From contig NTMA01000006.1 of the NCBI GenBank assembly GCA_002917075.1, positions 558,001 through 622,000 of the forward strand: 64,000 nucleotides of DNA, given 5' to 3'. Each line of letters begins with the position of its first letter. Within the stretch, counting starts at the first letter, position 1. The position numbers and the translations under genes were made by a program. Under the pieces are notes generated by a model that ran no database searches, was not told the DNA's origin, and saw only the letters and a list, made by a program, of their open reading frames with translations. The stretch comes from Hawksworthiomyces lignivorus (lineage: Eukaryota > Ascomycota > Sordariomycetes > Ophiostomatales > Ophiostomataceae). Of this stretch, positions 13,301-24,551 are shown piece after piece.

Positions 13301-13755
13301 ACTACGAACTTACCTTGTTGCTAGCAAACAACCCGCCGCCGCCGTTCCGGCCTCTACTCTTAAAGTTTTTCACCGAAAACATCCGTACTTTCCGCATCAT
13401 GACTGATCCGGCCAAGCTGTACTTTGCTGATTACAGTATCCTGGAGGTGGTGGACGACGAGCGCAGCCTGCAACAAAAGCGAGCTCGGCACGCCCACATC
13501 GACGTGTTCAAACGGGTAGAAATGACACCATCAGCATTTCAGAAACAGAACCAGCAGGGTTCTAGCGACGCAGTTCATCAGTTTCCGCAGGGATCCAGCG
13601 CCACTGGCCTCTTGCGGCGCTGCGCGCGTTGTGCGGCCATGATGGAGGATGTATCAGGAATCCGTCCAGGGTTCACCTTTGTGCTGGCGCAGCAGCGCAA
13701 GTGCAGCTGCAGCGGCAACTGGGGCTTGCTTCCGCGGGGGAGTTTTGTTGGTTAG
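10309..13755 (+). CDS. MED16: Mediator complex subunit 16 (tail module)
   Basis: Subunit of the Mediator tail (yeast Sin4), which relays signals from activators to RNA polymerase II. Seven exons: 10309-10511, 10574-11196, 11253-11942, 12019-12138, 12205-12318, 12385-12666, 12737-13755; 1016 residues. All six introns are GT-AG (56-76 nt), and the first has a perfect TACTAAC branch site. Family landmarks: the N-terminal PLILDDNI and acidic DVDDVDLFGD, then after splicing RIGWSKQGTIASIAADG and ELRYLR, the VHLAWA WD-like block, YDDILAIGRQFVDKP, the helical YAYDWM-type region, and a C-terminal Cys-containing block (RRCARCAAMMED, RKCSCSGNW). A Gln/Ala/Asn-rich linker lies at about 13010-13290. The acceptor at 12018 is chosen because it keeps SPTNCSLVQMSEDGKVKW in frame; the nearer AG at 12060 would break it. 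Confidence 0.93.
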
Positions 13756-14004
13756 GGGCCAGAACAGGACACCGATGGTGGCTATAACAACGAGGACGTA
13801 AGAAGCGTCGCGAGTTTGGAAGGATTAGGTAAGCCGACGACTGAACTAGAGCAGCCGGACCAAGAAGGATACCTTGTAGGGCAGTTAGATGAAGATTTGG
13901 AAGACACAGACTCAATCTTCGAGATGAGGAGCCCCTTCTACCTCACAGACTATCTACTCTGGACGCAAGACGATTGAAAGTCGACAGTGATAGCTGAATA
14001 TTTT

Positions 14005-14010
14005 AATAAA
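14005..14010 (+). promoter_or_regulatory. AATAAA polyadenylation-type signal of MED16
   Basis: AATAAA 250 bp after the MED16 stop, in an AT-rich stretch. Fungal 3'-end signals are loose, so this is only a likely positioning element. Confidence 0.35.
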
Positions 14011-14193
14011 TGACGGTGATGGTTTTTGAATGGCATAGCTCTCACAAAGCTGTTGACCAGTGTAAGTCGTGACAGTATTGCTTGCACAGTATAATACAGT
14101 GTGCTGTTGGACTGTACGGTCGCCCCGCCCAGAAAAAAGTTCATTGTTGTATTGATCTTTTTTTTCTGAGTCTAAATTTGAGATTGGGCAGCG

Positions 14194-14200
14194 TATAAAT
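14194..14200 (+). promoter_or_regulatory. TATA-like box upstream of YAR1
   Basis: TATAAAT about 75 bp before the YAR1 ATG, in the short (518 bp) gap after MED16 and followed by an AT-rich then CA-rich leader. Position fits a TATA element, but fungal TATA use is variable. Confidence 0.35.
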
Positions 14201-14273
14201 TTGCATAAAAAGGCCTTGTCTCACTTACATACTCAATTTTTCACAAGAAGTTACAAACTCACTCACACACATA

Positions 14274-15002
14274 ATGGCGTCACAACCGCCACCAGCACCG
14301 CAACTGACGGAGGATGAGGCGGATGACCTCATCTACTTTGCCCGCGCCGGCGAAGAGCAGGACCTTGCCGAGACTCTGGCGGCGCTCGTCAAGAGCAGAG
14401 AGGCCGTCGGCATCACTCCCCTGTCCGTGCTGGCCGCCGCTCAGGATGAAGGCAAGAATACGGCTCTGCACATGGCCGCTGGGAACGGGCACGAGGGTAG
14501 GCTTTATTTTTATTTTTATTTTTGCTATTGCTAGAGAAACAAACCAAAAGAGAGAATCTGTGCAGCTGACATCATTCATGAAGGCGTGGTCAAGTACATC
14601 CTCGGCCAGGTCTCTGAAGGACCGGCTGCCGCCCGCCAGGCCTTCCTGGATGCGGCCAACGCCTATGGGAACACGGCGCTGCACTGGGCGGCCATGAACG
14701 GCCACTTGGCGGTGGTGAAGCTTCTCGTGGAGGCGGGCAAAGCGGCGCCCGCGCTGGCCAACGACAAGAACTACGTGCCGCTGGACCTGGCCAGCTTCAG
14801 TGACCACAGATCCGTGGTGGACTACTTCCTGGCGTCAGCAGGGGATGGGAAAGCAGAGAACGGCGACGGCGGCGCTGCCTCTTCTGCGGCCGATGAAGGG
14901 CTGAGCAACGCTGCGGCGGGCATCGACCTAGAGGAGGAGGAGGAGGAGGAGGAGGAGGAGGAGGAGGAAGCAGCACCAAAGCCAGAGGAGAAGCAAGCAT
15001 GA
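14274..15002 (+). CDS. YAR1: YAR1-like small ankyrin-repeat protein
   Basis: Small ankyrin protein; yeast Yar1 chaperones ribosomal protein Rps3 during 40S assembly. Exons 14274-14496 and 14584-15002 give 213 residues, close to yeast Yar1. Two ankyrin units are clear: NTALHMAAGNGHEGVVKYIL (spanning the splice) and NTALHWAAMNGHLAVVKLLV, followed by VPLDLASFSDHRSVVDYFL. The C-terminus is acidic and ends in 13 Glu encoded by a near-pure GAG tract, then AAPKPEEKQA. The 87-nt intron holds TTTTTA repeats; the acceptor at 14583 gives a perfect ankyrin phase, while an alternative AG at 14564 would insert about six residues. The acidic tail suits a chaperone for a basic ribosomal protein (inference). 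Confidence 0.85.
14931..14969 (+). repeat. (GAG)12-GAA trinucleotide tract in YAR1
   Basis: Near-pure GAG microsatellite coding for 13 Glu in the YAR1 C-terminus. Likely length-variable between strains. Confidence 0.9.
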
Positions 15003-16253
15003 ACCACCGAGTCTTACGCTTGGGGAATTCTTCAGAGCCTGTTGCTGCTGATTCTTTATTTAATACTTTTTTTTTTTAGCATTTGGGCAAAGGAAAACGG
15101 CGTTCGCGTATTAGACGTATTTGTGAGTGTACGTCGTAATGCTGAGTTACGGGTCTGCAGTTCTTTTCGTATCATCAATAGATTATTCTGTCTGCAGAAC
15201 TTCGGTAAATCTTTCTTTGCGATTTCTGCAGAGGCGGCACTCCCCACAGAATCAGCTTGCCGGTGTCCAAGCTTAATTGCATGCGCAACATGGCTGCTCT
15301 CGTAAAAGCGGAAAGATGCAATAAAAACAGGCTTAAAATAACTTTGCCTCAAAGCGATCTACTTCAGCTGTGCACATACACATATCAGAGTTTCAACTAT
15401 ACAAAGATCTCTCGGATTCGTTGCAGCGGGTAGAGTAGAGCACGGTTGCTCTGCAGACACAGGAGTAAACAGAAGAGGCTGCCCCTTTGTTTATGCATGT
15501 AAGCCAAGTGCTTGTGTCCAGCTCTTTGATCTTCCGCTGCGGACAATAAACGGCAGACGGGTTCTCTATTCAGCCTGTCTGCCGCCTCATGTATAAACTG
15601 CAAACAGGCGATACAGATTGGCGAGCACCTGCACGCAAGCATCTGCAAAAATGCCAAGGCTAAGACAAAAAAAAGCTACAACATCGTCAAGAACCGAAAA
15701 AACAAGTACCCACTTCTCCTCCGATGATAATTGTGCAAAATTAAGCATTGCGTAAGACGGTGGTGTTGGTGATAAGTGGCCTGGTTTAAGAAAAGGGGGC
15801 AGAGCGTCGTCGGGCATTTTTGTTTATTTTGCCGGGTCATATAAAGAGCAGCGTACGTAAGTGAAAACAGGCACATCTGCATTGACAACCTTTGTAAGAG
15901 CCTATACCGCTGCCCATTATAGGAAAATCTCGTTATATTCTGGCCAATTCGAGGCCTTGGAAAGGGGAGAGCAACAAGAGCCGAGAACACCATCTTTGAG
16001 CCTCGGAGAATTTTATAGCTCTTTGCTCCGCTCAAGGCTATTCTGTTCTCCTTCTAGACGTAGCTCTGTAGACCCATTGTTTCTCTCTTGTTTCTTCTTA
16101 AACAAGCACAAGTCGTAGCTGTTCCACAATTCGACGTAGAATAAGTGGCGAAGACGATGCAGAAACGACATCACTGGTCACACAAAGACAGCCGACTGGA
16201 AGCGCAGCTGCTCGTGGTATGACCACAACCATCACCAGCAGCTGTTACCAATT
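15003..16253. other. Intergenic spacer between YAR1 and the GH16 gene
   Basis: About 1.25 kb with no supported gene. A TATA-like word (CATATAAAG, ~15839) and AATAAA (15320-15325) occur, but neither is close enough to a gene end to be assigned. Confidence 0.55.
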
Positions 16254-18901
16254 ATGGCTCTTCGACTCCTTTCAGTTCTTGTGTGGCTTCTTGCATGTAG
16301 TCGAGCAGAAGATGACCACCACTTCCCACCCTTTCACCATTTTCCACTACCACACTGGCGCGACCACCGCTATGTTCTGACACAGAACTATCTTCCACAT
16401 AACCTTACCGATGGGTTTGAATTCCGGACGGTAAATTTTACTTGATTGGCTCATCTCTTGCCCTTGTGATTTTTGAGCTGTGTTGACTAACCGGACTTGC
16501 AGGCGGCCGACTACCCCGGAACGGGAGACCCGACCAATGGGTTCGTCAACTATGTAGACCATGAGACCGCCAAAGCTGGCGGCTTGGTCAGACTGGTCCC
16601 CGGCCGTCCTGAGTTAGGAGCGCCCTTTTCTTTCTGGCATCGTCGCCATGAGCAGCTGTATCTAGGCGTGGACTACACAACGATCTTAAATTTGACCGTG
16701 AGCAACACAACATACGCCAATGCAACAACTGGCAGCACAACGTGTGATGGCGGTGATGATGATGACGATGACGACGATGGCGACGATGATGATGATGATG
16801 ATGGAGATGACGATAACTATAGACTGCCAATCAGTAATAACGGCACAGGCCCCACGTATCCCAACGTCACACACCCGAACATCACTCACCCGAACATCAC
16901 TCACCCAAATATCACCCACCCAAACAGTACGTTTCCAAACAGCACTCTTCCAAACAATACGCTTCCCAATAGCACGTGTCTTCCCTTACCGCGCAGGCCG
17001 CCAAGGGTACAAGGTCGCAACAGCATCCGCCTCGAGTCCAAGCGCGTTTTCAACCGCGGACTACTCATCGCCGACTTTGCCCACATGCCGGCAAACCAGT
17101 GTGGCGTCTGGCCTGCCTTCTGGACATACAATATGGAAGAAGACCCGATCGGGGAGATCGACATCGTGGAAGGCATTAACCACCAGCCTGACAACATCGT
17201 ATCGCTGCACACTGGTCAAAGATGCCGGTTTGAGGCCGGTTGGCAGACCGGCACCGACCAGCGTCCAGAGTGTGCCCTCTTTGTAGGCAATAAGACTAAT
17301 GAGTAGGCCACACCCTGTCCCCTTGTATGATTTGTCCCCGTGACATATGTTGACAATTCAGTGATGGCTGCGGAATGACTGCTGCACGCCCCGGATCTTA
17401 TGGTACGGAATTCAACAAGGCCGGTGGAGGCGTATATGCCACTCTGCTCGACGACCACAAGATCCGCATCTGGCACTGGCCGCGGCACCTGGTGCCGGTG
17501 GATATCCGACGCGGACGTCCCGAGCCTTGGAGATGGGGCCGTCCTATGGGCGACATGTCGCAAACACACGGTGGCTGCGACGTGGGCAGGAATTTTCATA
17601 CTTTGACAATAGTGCGTTCATTATCTTCTCACAAAATTATCTATGAAGAAAACAAAGGGCATAAAGGGAGCGTACTGACATGACAGATTATCAACACCGA
17701 CTTTTGTGGTGACAACGAGTCCGACGACATCTGGCAGAACGATGAGCAGTGTGCCAAATTCAAGAGCTGCACCGAGTTCGTGGCCTCGCAGCCGCAAGCC
17801 TTCAAAGATGCATACTGGCTGGTAAATTCGATCAAGGTGTACGAGCCGCGAGCTCACCACTGGCCACGGCCGCCGCCGCCGCACACGACTATCCATCCTC
17901 GCCCACACACGACGATCCGGCCTCCGCCACACACAACGATCAGGCCTACGCCGCACACGACAATCCGCCCTACTCCGCATACCACTATCCGGCCGCCGCC
18001 GCCGCATACTACTATTCGGCCGCCGCCGCACTGGCCGAAACCGTCTCACCAACCGTCTGGCAAACCGCACCCGTCCAAGCTACCTCCACCCTTTTGGCCG
18101 CCAGCCTGGCCGCCTTCCTGGCCAACGCACTCGTTTCCGTCTCCTCCTCATACAACAGCAGAGACTCCTTCTCATACGCCAGAGCCACCCAAATGGCCCA
18201 CGCCATTCTGGCCACCATTTTGGCCACCCCATTCACCATCTCGTACCAATGCACCTACCCAACCTTCCACTCATCTTCCCACACAACCGACACAATCTCT
18301 ACCACCGCCGTCATTGTCGAGCCAGCAACCCTCTCACAGCACTCCAAAGCCTTCTCCGTTCTGGCCACCTTTCTGGACGCCGCATCCCCATTCACATACG
18401 ACACCTCTTCACTCGACTGAGCCCACACATTCGATACCATCTACATCCTCTACTCACTCTCATCCTACTCATTCATCGAAGCCGCCACACAAACCTCCTC
18501 CATTCTGGCCACCACCTTTCTGGCCTCCGTATCACCCTCCGTCCCACACGACAACAAAGTCCCATATCACATCTCAGTCAGTTACCCTCTCACCTTCGCC
18601 TTCCCCACCCCCATCGCACCCGACTCCGACACCACACTGGCCGCCTTTCCACCCGCCGCCATGGCCACCAGCGCATCCTCCTTTTGGCCATCCGCACCCG
18701 TGGCATCATCCACCGCACCCGTTCGGGCCAAATCCTTTCCATCATCCGCCGGGGCCGCCATCGCACAACGACTCCCATCACCATCCAGGTCCTTATGAAC
18801 CTCACAAGCCACATCCTTTTGGCCCACCGCAGGGGCCGTGGGGCCACACAGGAGGAAACAAGACAACCTCGGCCGAAGGGCACCAGCGAACAGGCCATTA
18901 G
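16254..18901 (+). CDS. Secreted GH16 endo-1,3(4)-beta-glucanase-like protein with internal insert and long Pro/His/Thr tail
   Basis: Exons 16254-16430, 16503-17302, 17362-17611, 17687-18901; 813 residues. Residues 1-18 (MALRLLSVLVWLLACSRA) are a signal peptide. The GH16 catalytic motif GEIDIVEG is intact: nucleophile E277, D279, acid/base E282. Other family blocks: SKRVFNRGLLIADFAHMP, CGVWPAFWTYN, SYGTEFNKAGGGVYA, RIWHWPRH, and INTDFCGD from exon 4. Fungal members of this type cut beta-1,3(4)-glucans in walls. Two oddities: an insert at about residues 130-217, with an Asp-rich run followed by eight N-x-T/S pentapeptides, sits just before the RNSIRLESKRVF strand; and from about residue 467 a tail of ~347 residues is almost all Pro, His, Thr, Ser and Trp, with HTTIRPPP repeats. 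No GPI signal or transmembrane segment is evident at the end. Cell-wall or extracellular location is inferred. Confidence 0.88.
16746..16815 (+). repeat. GAT/GAC tract coding for poly-Asp in the GH16 insert
   Basis: Imperfect GAT/GAC repeat coding for Asp runs broken by single Gly residues, inside the catalytic-domain insert. Confidence 0.85.
16863..16980 (+). repeat. 15-bp tandem repeats coding for N-[VISN]-T/S-x-P units
   Basis: About eight tandem 15-bp units coding NVTHP, NITHP three times, then NSTFP, NSTLP, NNTLP and a final NST. Each carries an N-glycosylation sequon. The first four units are nearly identical in DNA, the later ones diverged. Confidence 0.9.
17878..18028 (+). repeat. 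24-bp-type tandem repeats coding for PHTTIRPP/PHTTIRPT units
   Basis: Six imperfect units at the start of the GH16 tail, each coding about eight residues built on HTTIRPP or HTTIRPT. The C-rich repeats leave all three forward frames open for long stretches. Confidence 0.85.
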
Positions 18902-19348
18902 GAGGCCACTTACAGCATATTGCAAAGATGGCGTTTGGAAAAAGTATTTTGTTTAATTTATTTTGTGTTGAGAGTCTCAGGACGTGATCATATATCAAAG
19001 TGTAAAAGCCAGTCAGGCAAATCACCAACCTCTTTCTGGACCACCAGCTGTTTTACATGTAGTCTCTGCACTTTCTGTGCGAGTCTCATAGACGGCGAAT
19101 GGATCTCAAAAAGTTAGATATGCTGTAGGAAGTCCATGAAAAATGGTGATTTAAATAGTGATCTACCTAGATATCCCGGAGGAGAAATATATGTACGTGA
19201 CGAAATGAAACTACCATAATACACCGAAAAACGAGACGTTGAACCTAGTGAATACTAATAATTCCAAACCAAAAAAAAAAAGAGAGCAAGCCAAAGCACC
19301 ACGAGTCATTGACATAAAGAAACTGTCATAAAGAAAGCCTCCTATCCC
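18902..19348. other. Convergent 3' spacer between the GH16 gene and the AAA ATPase gene
   Basis: About 450 bp, AT-rich, with an A run near 19271. No coding sequence seen; presumably the two 3' UTRs. Confidence 0.6.
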
Positions 19349-21835
19349 TTAGACCTCGAAGCCCTGGATCCGCAGCACCGTCTGGATGTGCTCGAAGCCC
19401 AGCGTCTGGCGGAGCTGGAAGGCGAGCAGGTGGCTCGTCTTGAGCACGTTCTTGATCTGGCGGCCGTTGATCTGGATGGCGGCCAGCTTGTCGAGGTCGG
19501 CGGTGGTGATGCAGTGGGCGCGCGAGGCGGAAGACGGCAGCGGAGCGTCCTCAGCACCGACGGACACGACAGCAGCGCCGTCGGCCTCGTCAGCAGCGGT
19601 GTCGGTCAGGAAGCCCTGCCAGACCTGGCGGCGGGCGGACTCGTCGAGGTCTGGGTACTGCAGGCTGACGTGGATGCGGGAGTGGAAGGCCTCGTCGATG
19701 CTGCGGAGGCGGTTGGTGGTGAGGAAGAGGATGCCCTCGTAGTACTCGAGGGTGCGCAGGAAGATGGAGACGACGCGGTTGCGGTCGAGGTCGGCGGCGG
19801 CGGCGGTGCGAGCCTCGAGGAAGACGTCGCACTCGTCGAGCAGCAGGACGGCGTTCCACTTGGCGACCATCTCGAGGACGCGGCCGAGGTTGACGTCGAT
19901 CTCGTACGAAGTCATGCCGAGGTCGCCGGCGCTGAGGACGACGAGCGGCACGCGCATGGTCTCGGCGACGGACTCGGCCGTCAGCGTCTTGCCGATGCCG
20001 GGTCCGCCCGACAGCAGCAGGATGATGCCCTGGCCCTTGCCGGTGATGACGTCGTCGAAGCGGTGCTTGTTGCGCGCCTGGCTCTGCGCAAAGGCCAGCA
20101 CCAGCTGCTTGTGGCCGGCCGGCAGCACCAGCCGGTCAAAGGCGTGCGCGTCGTAGCGCACCTCGGCCACGTCGTCGACGTAGAACTCGAGCCACTTCTT
20201 GCTGCGCAGCGCAAAGCCCTTGACCATGGGCGAGCACATCAGCAGCTGCTCCTCGGTGAGGGGCACGTGCGCGTCTGCCGCCTCGTCATCATCCTCGTCC
20301 TCGTCTCTGTTCTCGCCCGCCTTGCCGCGCGGCTTCTTGCCGCTCTTGGCCTGGTCCTTGAACAGCATCACGTCTTCGCCGTCGCGCATCGGATCCGAGC
20401 AGTCAAAGTACACGATGCCGCCGGGGCCGATGAGCATCCGCGGCCCGCCGCTGTTGTTGTTGCCGCCGCCGTTGGCGCCGAACTCGTCGTCGGCGTTCTC
20501 GGCCTGCACCTGGCGCACGACCTCGACCTTGGTCAGCGGCTGCAGGGCGACCATGGAGCCCGGGTTGAAGCGGCCGTGCGTGTGGGCGTCGACGACGATG
20601 CGGCTGTCGACGGTGGTGCGCACGGGGCCGTTCTCCTTCATCTCGATGGCCACGCCGCGGTAGACCTTGTAGTGCCAGCCGCCGGCCAGCTGCTCGAAGC
20701 GGTGGCCGCGCTCCACCAGCAGGGCGCGCACGGCGTCGGGCTGCGCGTGGAACTCGAGCGGGTACGCGTCGAGCGAGTCGATGGGCACGGTGCCGGCAAA
20801 GGGCAGGATGTAGACGCGCGCGGCGTCGTAGCCGAACTTGGTGCCGTCGTACTCGACGCGGTCGCCCGTCAGCTCGTAGCAGGGGCCGAAGCGCGGGTGC
20901 TCAATGTACTGGCCCAGGCGCAGGCGGTTGGCCACGGGGCGGCCGTAGCGCGTGGTCAAGATGGTGCAGCCCGGCTGGAACACGGTCCAGGCGTGCTCGT
21001 AGGACACGACGCGCTGCTTGGCGTAGTCGCGCGCCGCGCTGATCACGTCCTTGAGCTCCGTGTACAGCAGGTCGTGCAGCAGCTGCAGGTGCGCCTTGGT
21101 GTCGGCGTCATACTGCTCCTCGCCCTCGCCGCTCAGCGCCGCCGTCAGCGCGTCCCAGCGGTGCACGAACGGCTGGAAGGGCGCCGAGAAGACGAGCCGC
21201 TGCAGCGTGGTGGTGACGCCCGGGTAGTCGGCCAGGACGGTGCGCAGGACGCGCTTCAGCAGGGGGCTCTGGATGACGATGGAGTCGATCTCGAGCGTCT
21301 TGCGCGAGTCGTAGCTCTTCTCTGCCCTCTGTTAGCTCTGGCGCTAGGAAGAGTAGAATGACGATGCAGGGGAGAGGAGATACGCACTGTTCCGCACGAG
21401 AATGGCAAACTTTTCAGTGTTCTCATTCTCGGCTGCCTCCTCTAGATCCTCCGGGTAGGTGTCCGTCCAGGTGAAGCGGTTGTGAGTGTCCCATTTCTGG
21501 TACAGGTCCTTTCTCTCGCAGTCCATACCCACGATCACTTTCTCCTTCTCCTTCTCCTCGTCGTCTTTCGACTCGTCTTTGGACTCATCTTTCGACTCGT
21601 CTTTGAACTCACTCTTGTCCTTTGCTTCATCCTTCGATTCGTCCTTGGCATCCTCGACTTTCTCCTTCTCTTCGCCCTCCTTTGCCTTCAACTCGTTCTC
21701 GGCCTTGGGGCTCTCGGTTGCCGTAGCTGCGGCAGCGGCCTTCTCTTCGGTCACTTGGCCGTTAGCGGCGCCGTTGACAGTCTTGGCTGTAATGGTAGAG
21801 CTGGGCTCCTCATCCTGGACCACAGCCGGTGTCAT
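19349..21835 (-). CDS. AAA-family ATPase with DUF7025-like N-terminal region
   Basis: Two exons on the minus strand, 21835-21388 and 21321-19349, joined by a 66-nt intron; 806 residues. The C-terminal AAA module has Walker A GGPGIGKT (588-595), Walker B LLLDECD (DECD at 645-648), a FLTTN sensor-1 block, and AFHSRIH with the expected Arg. The preceding region (KTLEIDSIVIQSPLL, then FQPFVHRW) fits the large fungal family of uncharacterised AAA proteins that carry a DUF7025-type domain. The N-terminal ~110 residues are low complexity, with DESKDES-type repeats. The acceptor at 21322 was chosen over the nearby AG at 21328-21331 because it keeps frame with the donor after FAILVRN. All nucleotide-binding residues look intact, so an active ATPase is expected; the biological role is unknown. 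Confidence 0.85.
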
Positions 21836-23578
21836 TGTGTATATCTGGACCCGCGCTCTTGTATATGTATGAATTGTGTAGTATAAGATCGGTAGTGAGA
21901 TCAAGGCGATGCTGAGAAGAGATGGCGTTTTCAAAACATAAAACACAAGCTCTTTTGAGTCCTCTGTACCTTTAAGCACGTTGGCTGTTTGGTCGTTACT
22001 GTATTAATTGCCAGTTACCCTTTTTTTTTTTTTTTTTTTTACCGCCAACAAGGAGCTCTCGTCACATCTTATATAGACCAGCATCCATCTCAAGACGCTC
22101 TCGAAATGGCATGTTCACAAGCCACGGTGACAACTACCTTTGTCCCTTGTCCATCCCAGCCGCAGGCTGCCTACAGGTTCCCCCTGCTGGCCAATAAAGC
22201 ACTATAGATCCTGGTGATGGCCAACCAAAGTATCTGCATTGACCCGCAGCGAACATAACAACGTCAGATTCCATCGTCATCCAACAATAGATCCCGAGTA
22301 AGCTACCTCTAAAAGGGAGCTTCCAACTGGCCTCTCCCTGTCCAATATTTTCTCGAGGTTCCCCTTGACTCACCGGCAAACGCATCTATTTTTTTATTTT
22401 TATTTTTTGCTCTGCCTGCTAGCTTTGAAGGCTGCCTTGGACGCATTTAGCGGTTGTTATCGTTTGCCGTGCGGAATACAAGAGAGTGATTGTGACGAAG
22501 GAGACTAGAGCAGAGCGGCTGAGGCCTGCTATTAACTAACCCCTGACTAGACTGGGCCTCAGCCAGGCCAATTCAGCTGCAAGGCTGCCTCAAGGCAGCA
22601 GTGGAGAAGCTTCAGTGGCTTTCCCATGTCCCCCAAGCCAAGCTTGAACTCCCCCTCAAGCCACTAACCCCAACCAATGTCGCCAATTTCCACAGGCGTT
22701 TTCTAAGGCTGAATCTCCACATTTTTGTATGCGTTCATTCTTCATTTTGCTCAGCGCGTCTTGTTTTGTTTCAAACGTCTCGTCATGTTCTTCACGAGCT
22801 GCGTCGACCTTTCGTTGTTTATCTGAGTCTCTCCCCGGTCTCCCCTGTTGAGACATACGCCATAGAGCATCCTAGCAGGGGAGTCCAACACCGCCTCTCC
22901 ATGCCGGCCACCTCGGCATTGTCTCCATCTCCGCATTGTTGGTTTTCGTTGTTCAAGGCCCAACGACTTACTTGGCATCTTGGCGCCATAGTTTGTATTC
23001 AAAGACTCAGACAGGCGAAAACCTCAAATTTTCATATCGTCTGTCTTGGTTGTCTGAACCTACTTCTTCAGCTCCTGAAGGCAGTTTGGACAAGTGGCTA
23101 GCTCTACTCCGTCCGCCAAATAGAGATTGCCTAATGCGTCCCGTCTCCTTTCTTACGAAGCTGAAGGAAACTCAAATATGCGCTTAGCAAGTTATTGAGC
23201 GGAATATATGAAAACGTTGTTTGTGTTTGCTATTGAGAATCGCAAGTTCTCAGCTTTCTTTTGTGAAAATACGCTGCAGAGCTTTAGATACACGTGATTT
23301 TGGCGACGTAGAAGAAATACGATAGTTTTTAAACAATAATGTCCCTCTAACAAGATAGTGATAATTGCTCCCTCCCGCGCACCACAGTGGCGGAGTTGCT
23401 GCATTCAATAGTGCCGATCGGGGCAGATTTGTGGAGTTTGCTGTGCGCGCTCTGTGAACGTTTGTGATTTACGACCTGCAACTTGTCAACTTTGACCCGT
23501 CAGCTTTGCCCACTTCGGTGATACGGCAGCCTAAAGGCTCTGTACACCGCCGCTCTCCGCGACCCTTCCGAGCAAAAA
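21836..23578. other. Divergent intergenic region between the AAA ATPase and NGI1 genes
   Basis: About 1.7 kb holding the two promoters, with a 20-nt T run at 22021-22040. No gene or confident regulatory site seen. Confidence 0.55.
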
Positions 23579-24482
23579 ATGGGCAGCACCACCTCCACTG
23601 ACGCAGTGGCCGATGCCACGGCAGTCCCCGGCCCCGCTTCCACTGATGAAGACCTCCCCTACTGGCAAGTCAACGTACCGCCGAAGGAGCGTACGGCCGA
23701 GTGCCCAGACTTCCTGCGCGAGCTCTCGGCCAAGGACCGCGGCATCATCAGCACGCCGCAGGAGGCGTACCGCATCGCCAGCTGGGCGGACGTCCGCGGG
23801 ATCGTGGCGACCAACCGGCTCGACCTCTTCCAGCGCGACCCCCTGGCGCTGCGCCGCTACCTCTCGTACGCGTGGGGGCTGCGGAGCCGCTACGGCAGCG
23901 CGGTCAATTTTGTCCTGCAGGAGCGGCTGCGCTGGAAGCCGGAGGAGCTGCGGCGGTCGCTCGGCGACGGCGAGGACGAGGGCGTGCTGCTCGGGCGGCC
24001 GTCCGAAGTCAAGATCCTCTGCAACGACTGGCCGTACGGCATCGACCCGCGCATCGTGCACCTCGTAGTGTGGACTAAGTTTCCGCTGACCGAGGACCCG
24101 GCGACGGGCGACCTGACGGCGGCGGCGCGGGCGGCCATCGAGGCGTACGTAGAGACCACGTTCGGGTCGCTCCCCCGAGAAAACGTAAGTTCCCCCAGTC
24201 CCTTTTTTTTTTTTTTTTTTAATTTTATATCCCTTAAGTAGTTTTCCTTCCCTTTTTTCAAGTTGGGCAATGCAGGTTTCTTAACATCTGCTGCCAGCTT
24301 TCGCTAACGAACACACACAGTACATCTGGTTCAAAAACTGGCGCTCGCTCAAATCCGTCCTCCTCGTAGAGCACTTCCACGTCATGCTGTATGACCCGCC
24401 GTCCGGATTCGTGGCGCGCATCACAGACGGCGACGTGCCGCTGAGCGAGCGGCTGGCCAGAGGCGAAGTTTTGGCAGGCTAG
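23579..24482 (+). CDS. NGI1 / DUF3605 (N-acetylglucosamine-induced protein 1-like)
   Basis: Two exons, 23579-24184 and 24321-24482, with a 136-nt intron holding an 18-nt T run; 255 residues. The protein carries the signature blocks of the fungal DUF3605 family, named after the Candida N-acetylglucosamine-induced protein 1: ADVRGIVATNRLDLFQR, RRYLSYAWGLRSRYGS, KILCNDWPYGIDPRIVHLV, then across the splice PRENYIWFKNWRSLKSV and EHFHVMLYDP. No transmembrane segment or signal peptide is visible. The biochemical role of the family is not known to me. Translation starts at the first in-frame ATG, in an A-rich context. Confidence 0.88.
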
Positions 24483-24525
24483 AAAGAGTGTTAGACAAAA
24501 TAGAATCACATAGACAGAACAAGAC

Positions 24526-24531
24526 AATAAA
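24526..24531 (+). promoter_or_regulatory. AATAAA between the convergent NGI1 and FolB genes
   Basis: AATAAA 43 bp after the NGI1 stop and only ~20 bp from the stop of the converging gene. If used, the NGI1 transcript would end inside the opposing 3' UTR or coding end. Confidence 0.35.
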
Positions 24532-24551
24532 ACCGCGTACTATTTCAACCG

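Noticed and set aside
17749..18956. Two further long forward-frame reading frames over the GH16 tail (17749-18420 and 18249-18956)
   Set aside because: They are by-products of the C-rich repeats; the frame continuous with the catalytic domain through exon 4 is the supported one.
19388..21361. A 657-codon open frame antisense to the AAA ATPase gene, and similar long antisense frames at 3532-4686 (PNS1) and 26253-27581 (RRP44)
   Set aside because: These mirror GC-rich third codon positions of the true genes. Their translations are low-complexity Gly/Ala/Val/Asp/Arg strings with no domain, and the sense frames carry clear family motifs and splice structure.
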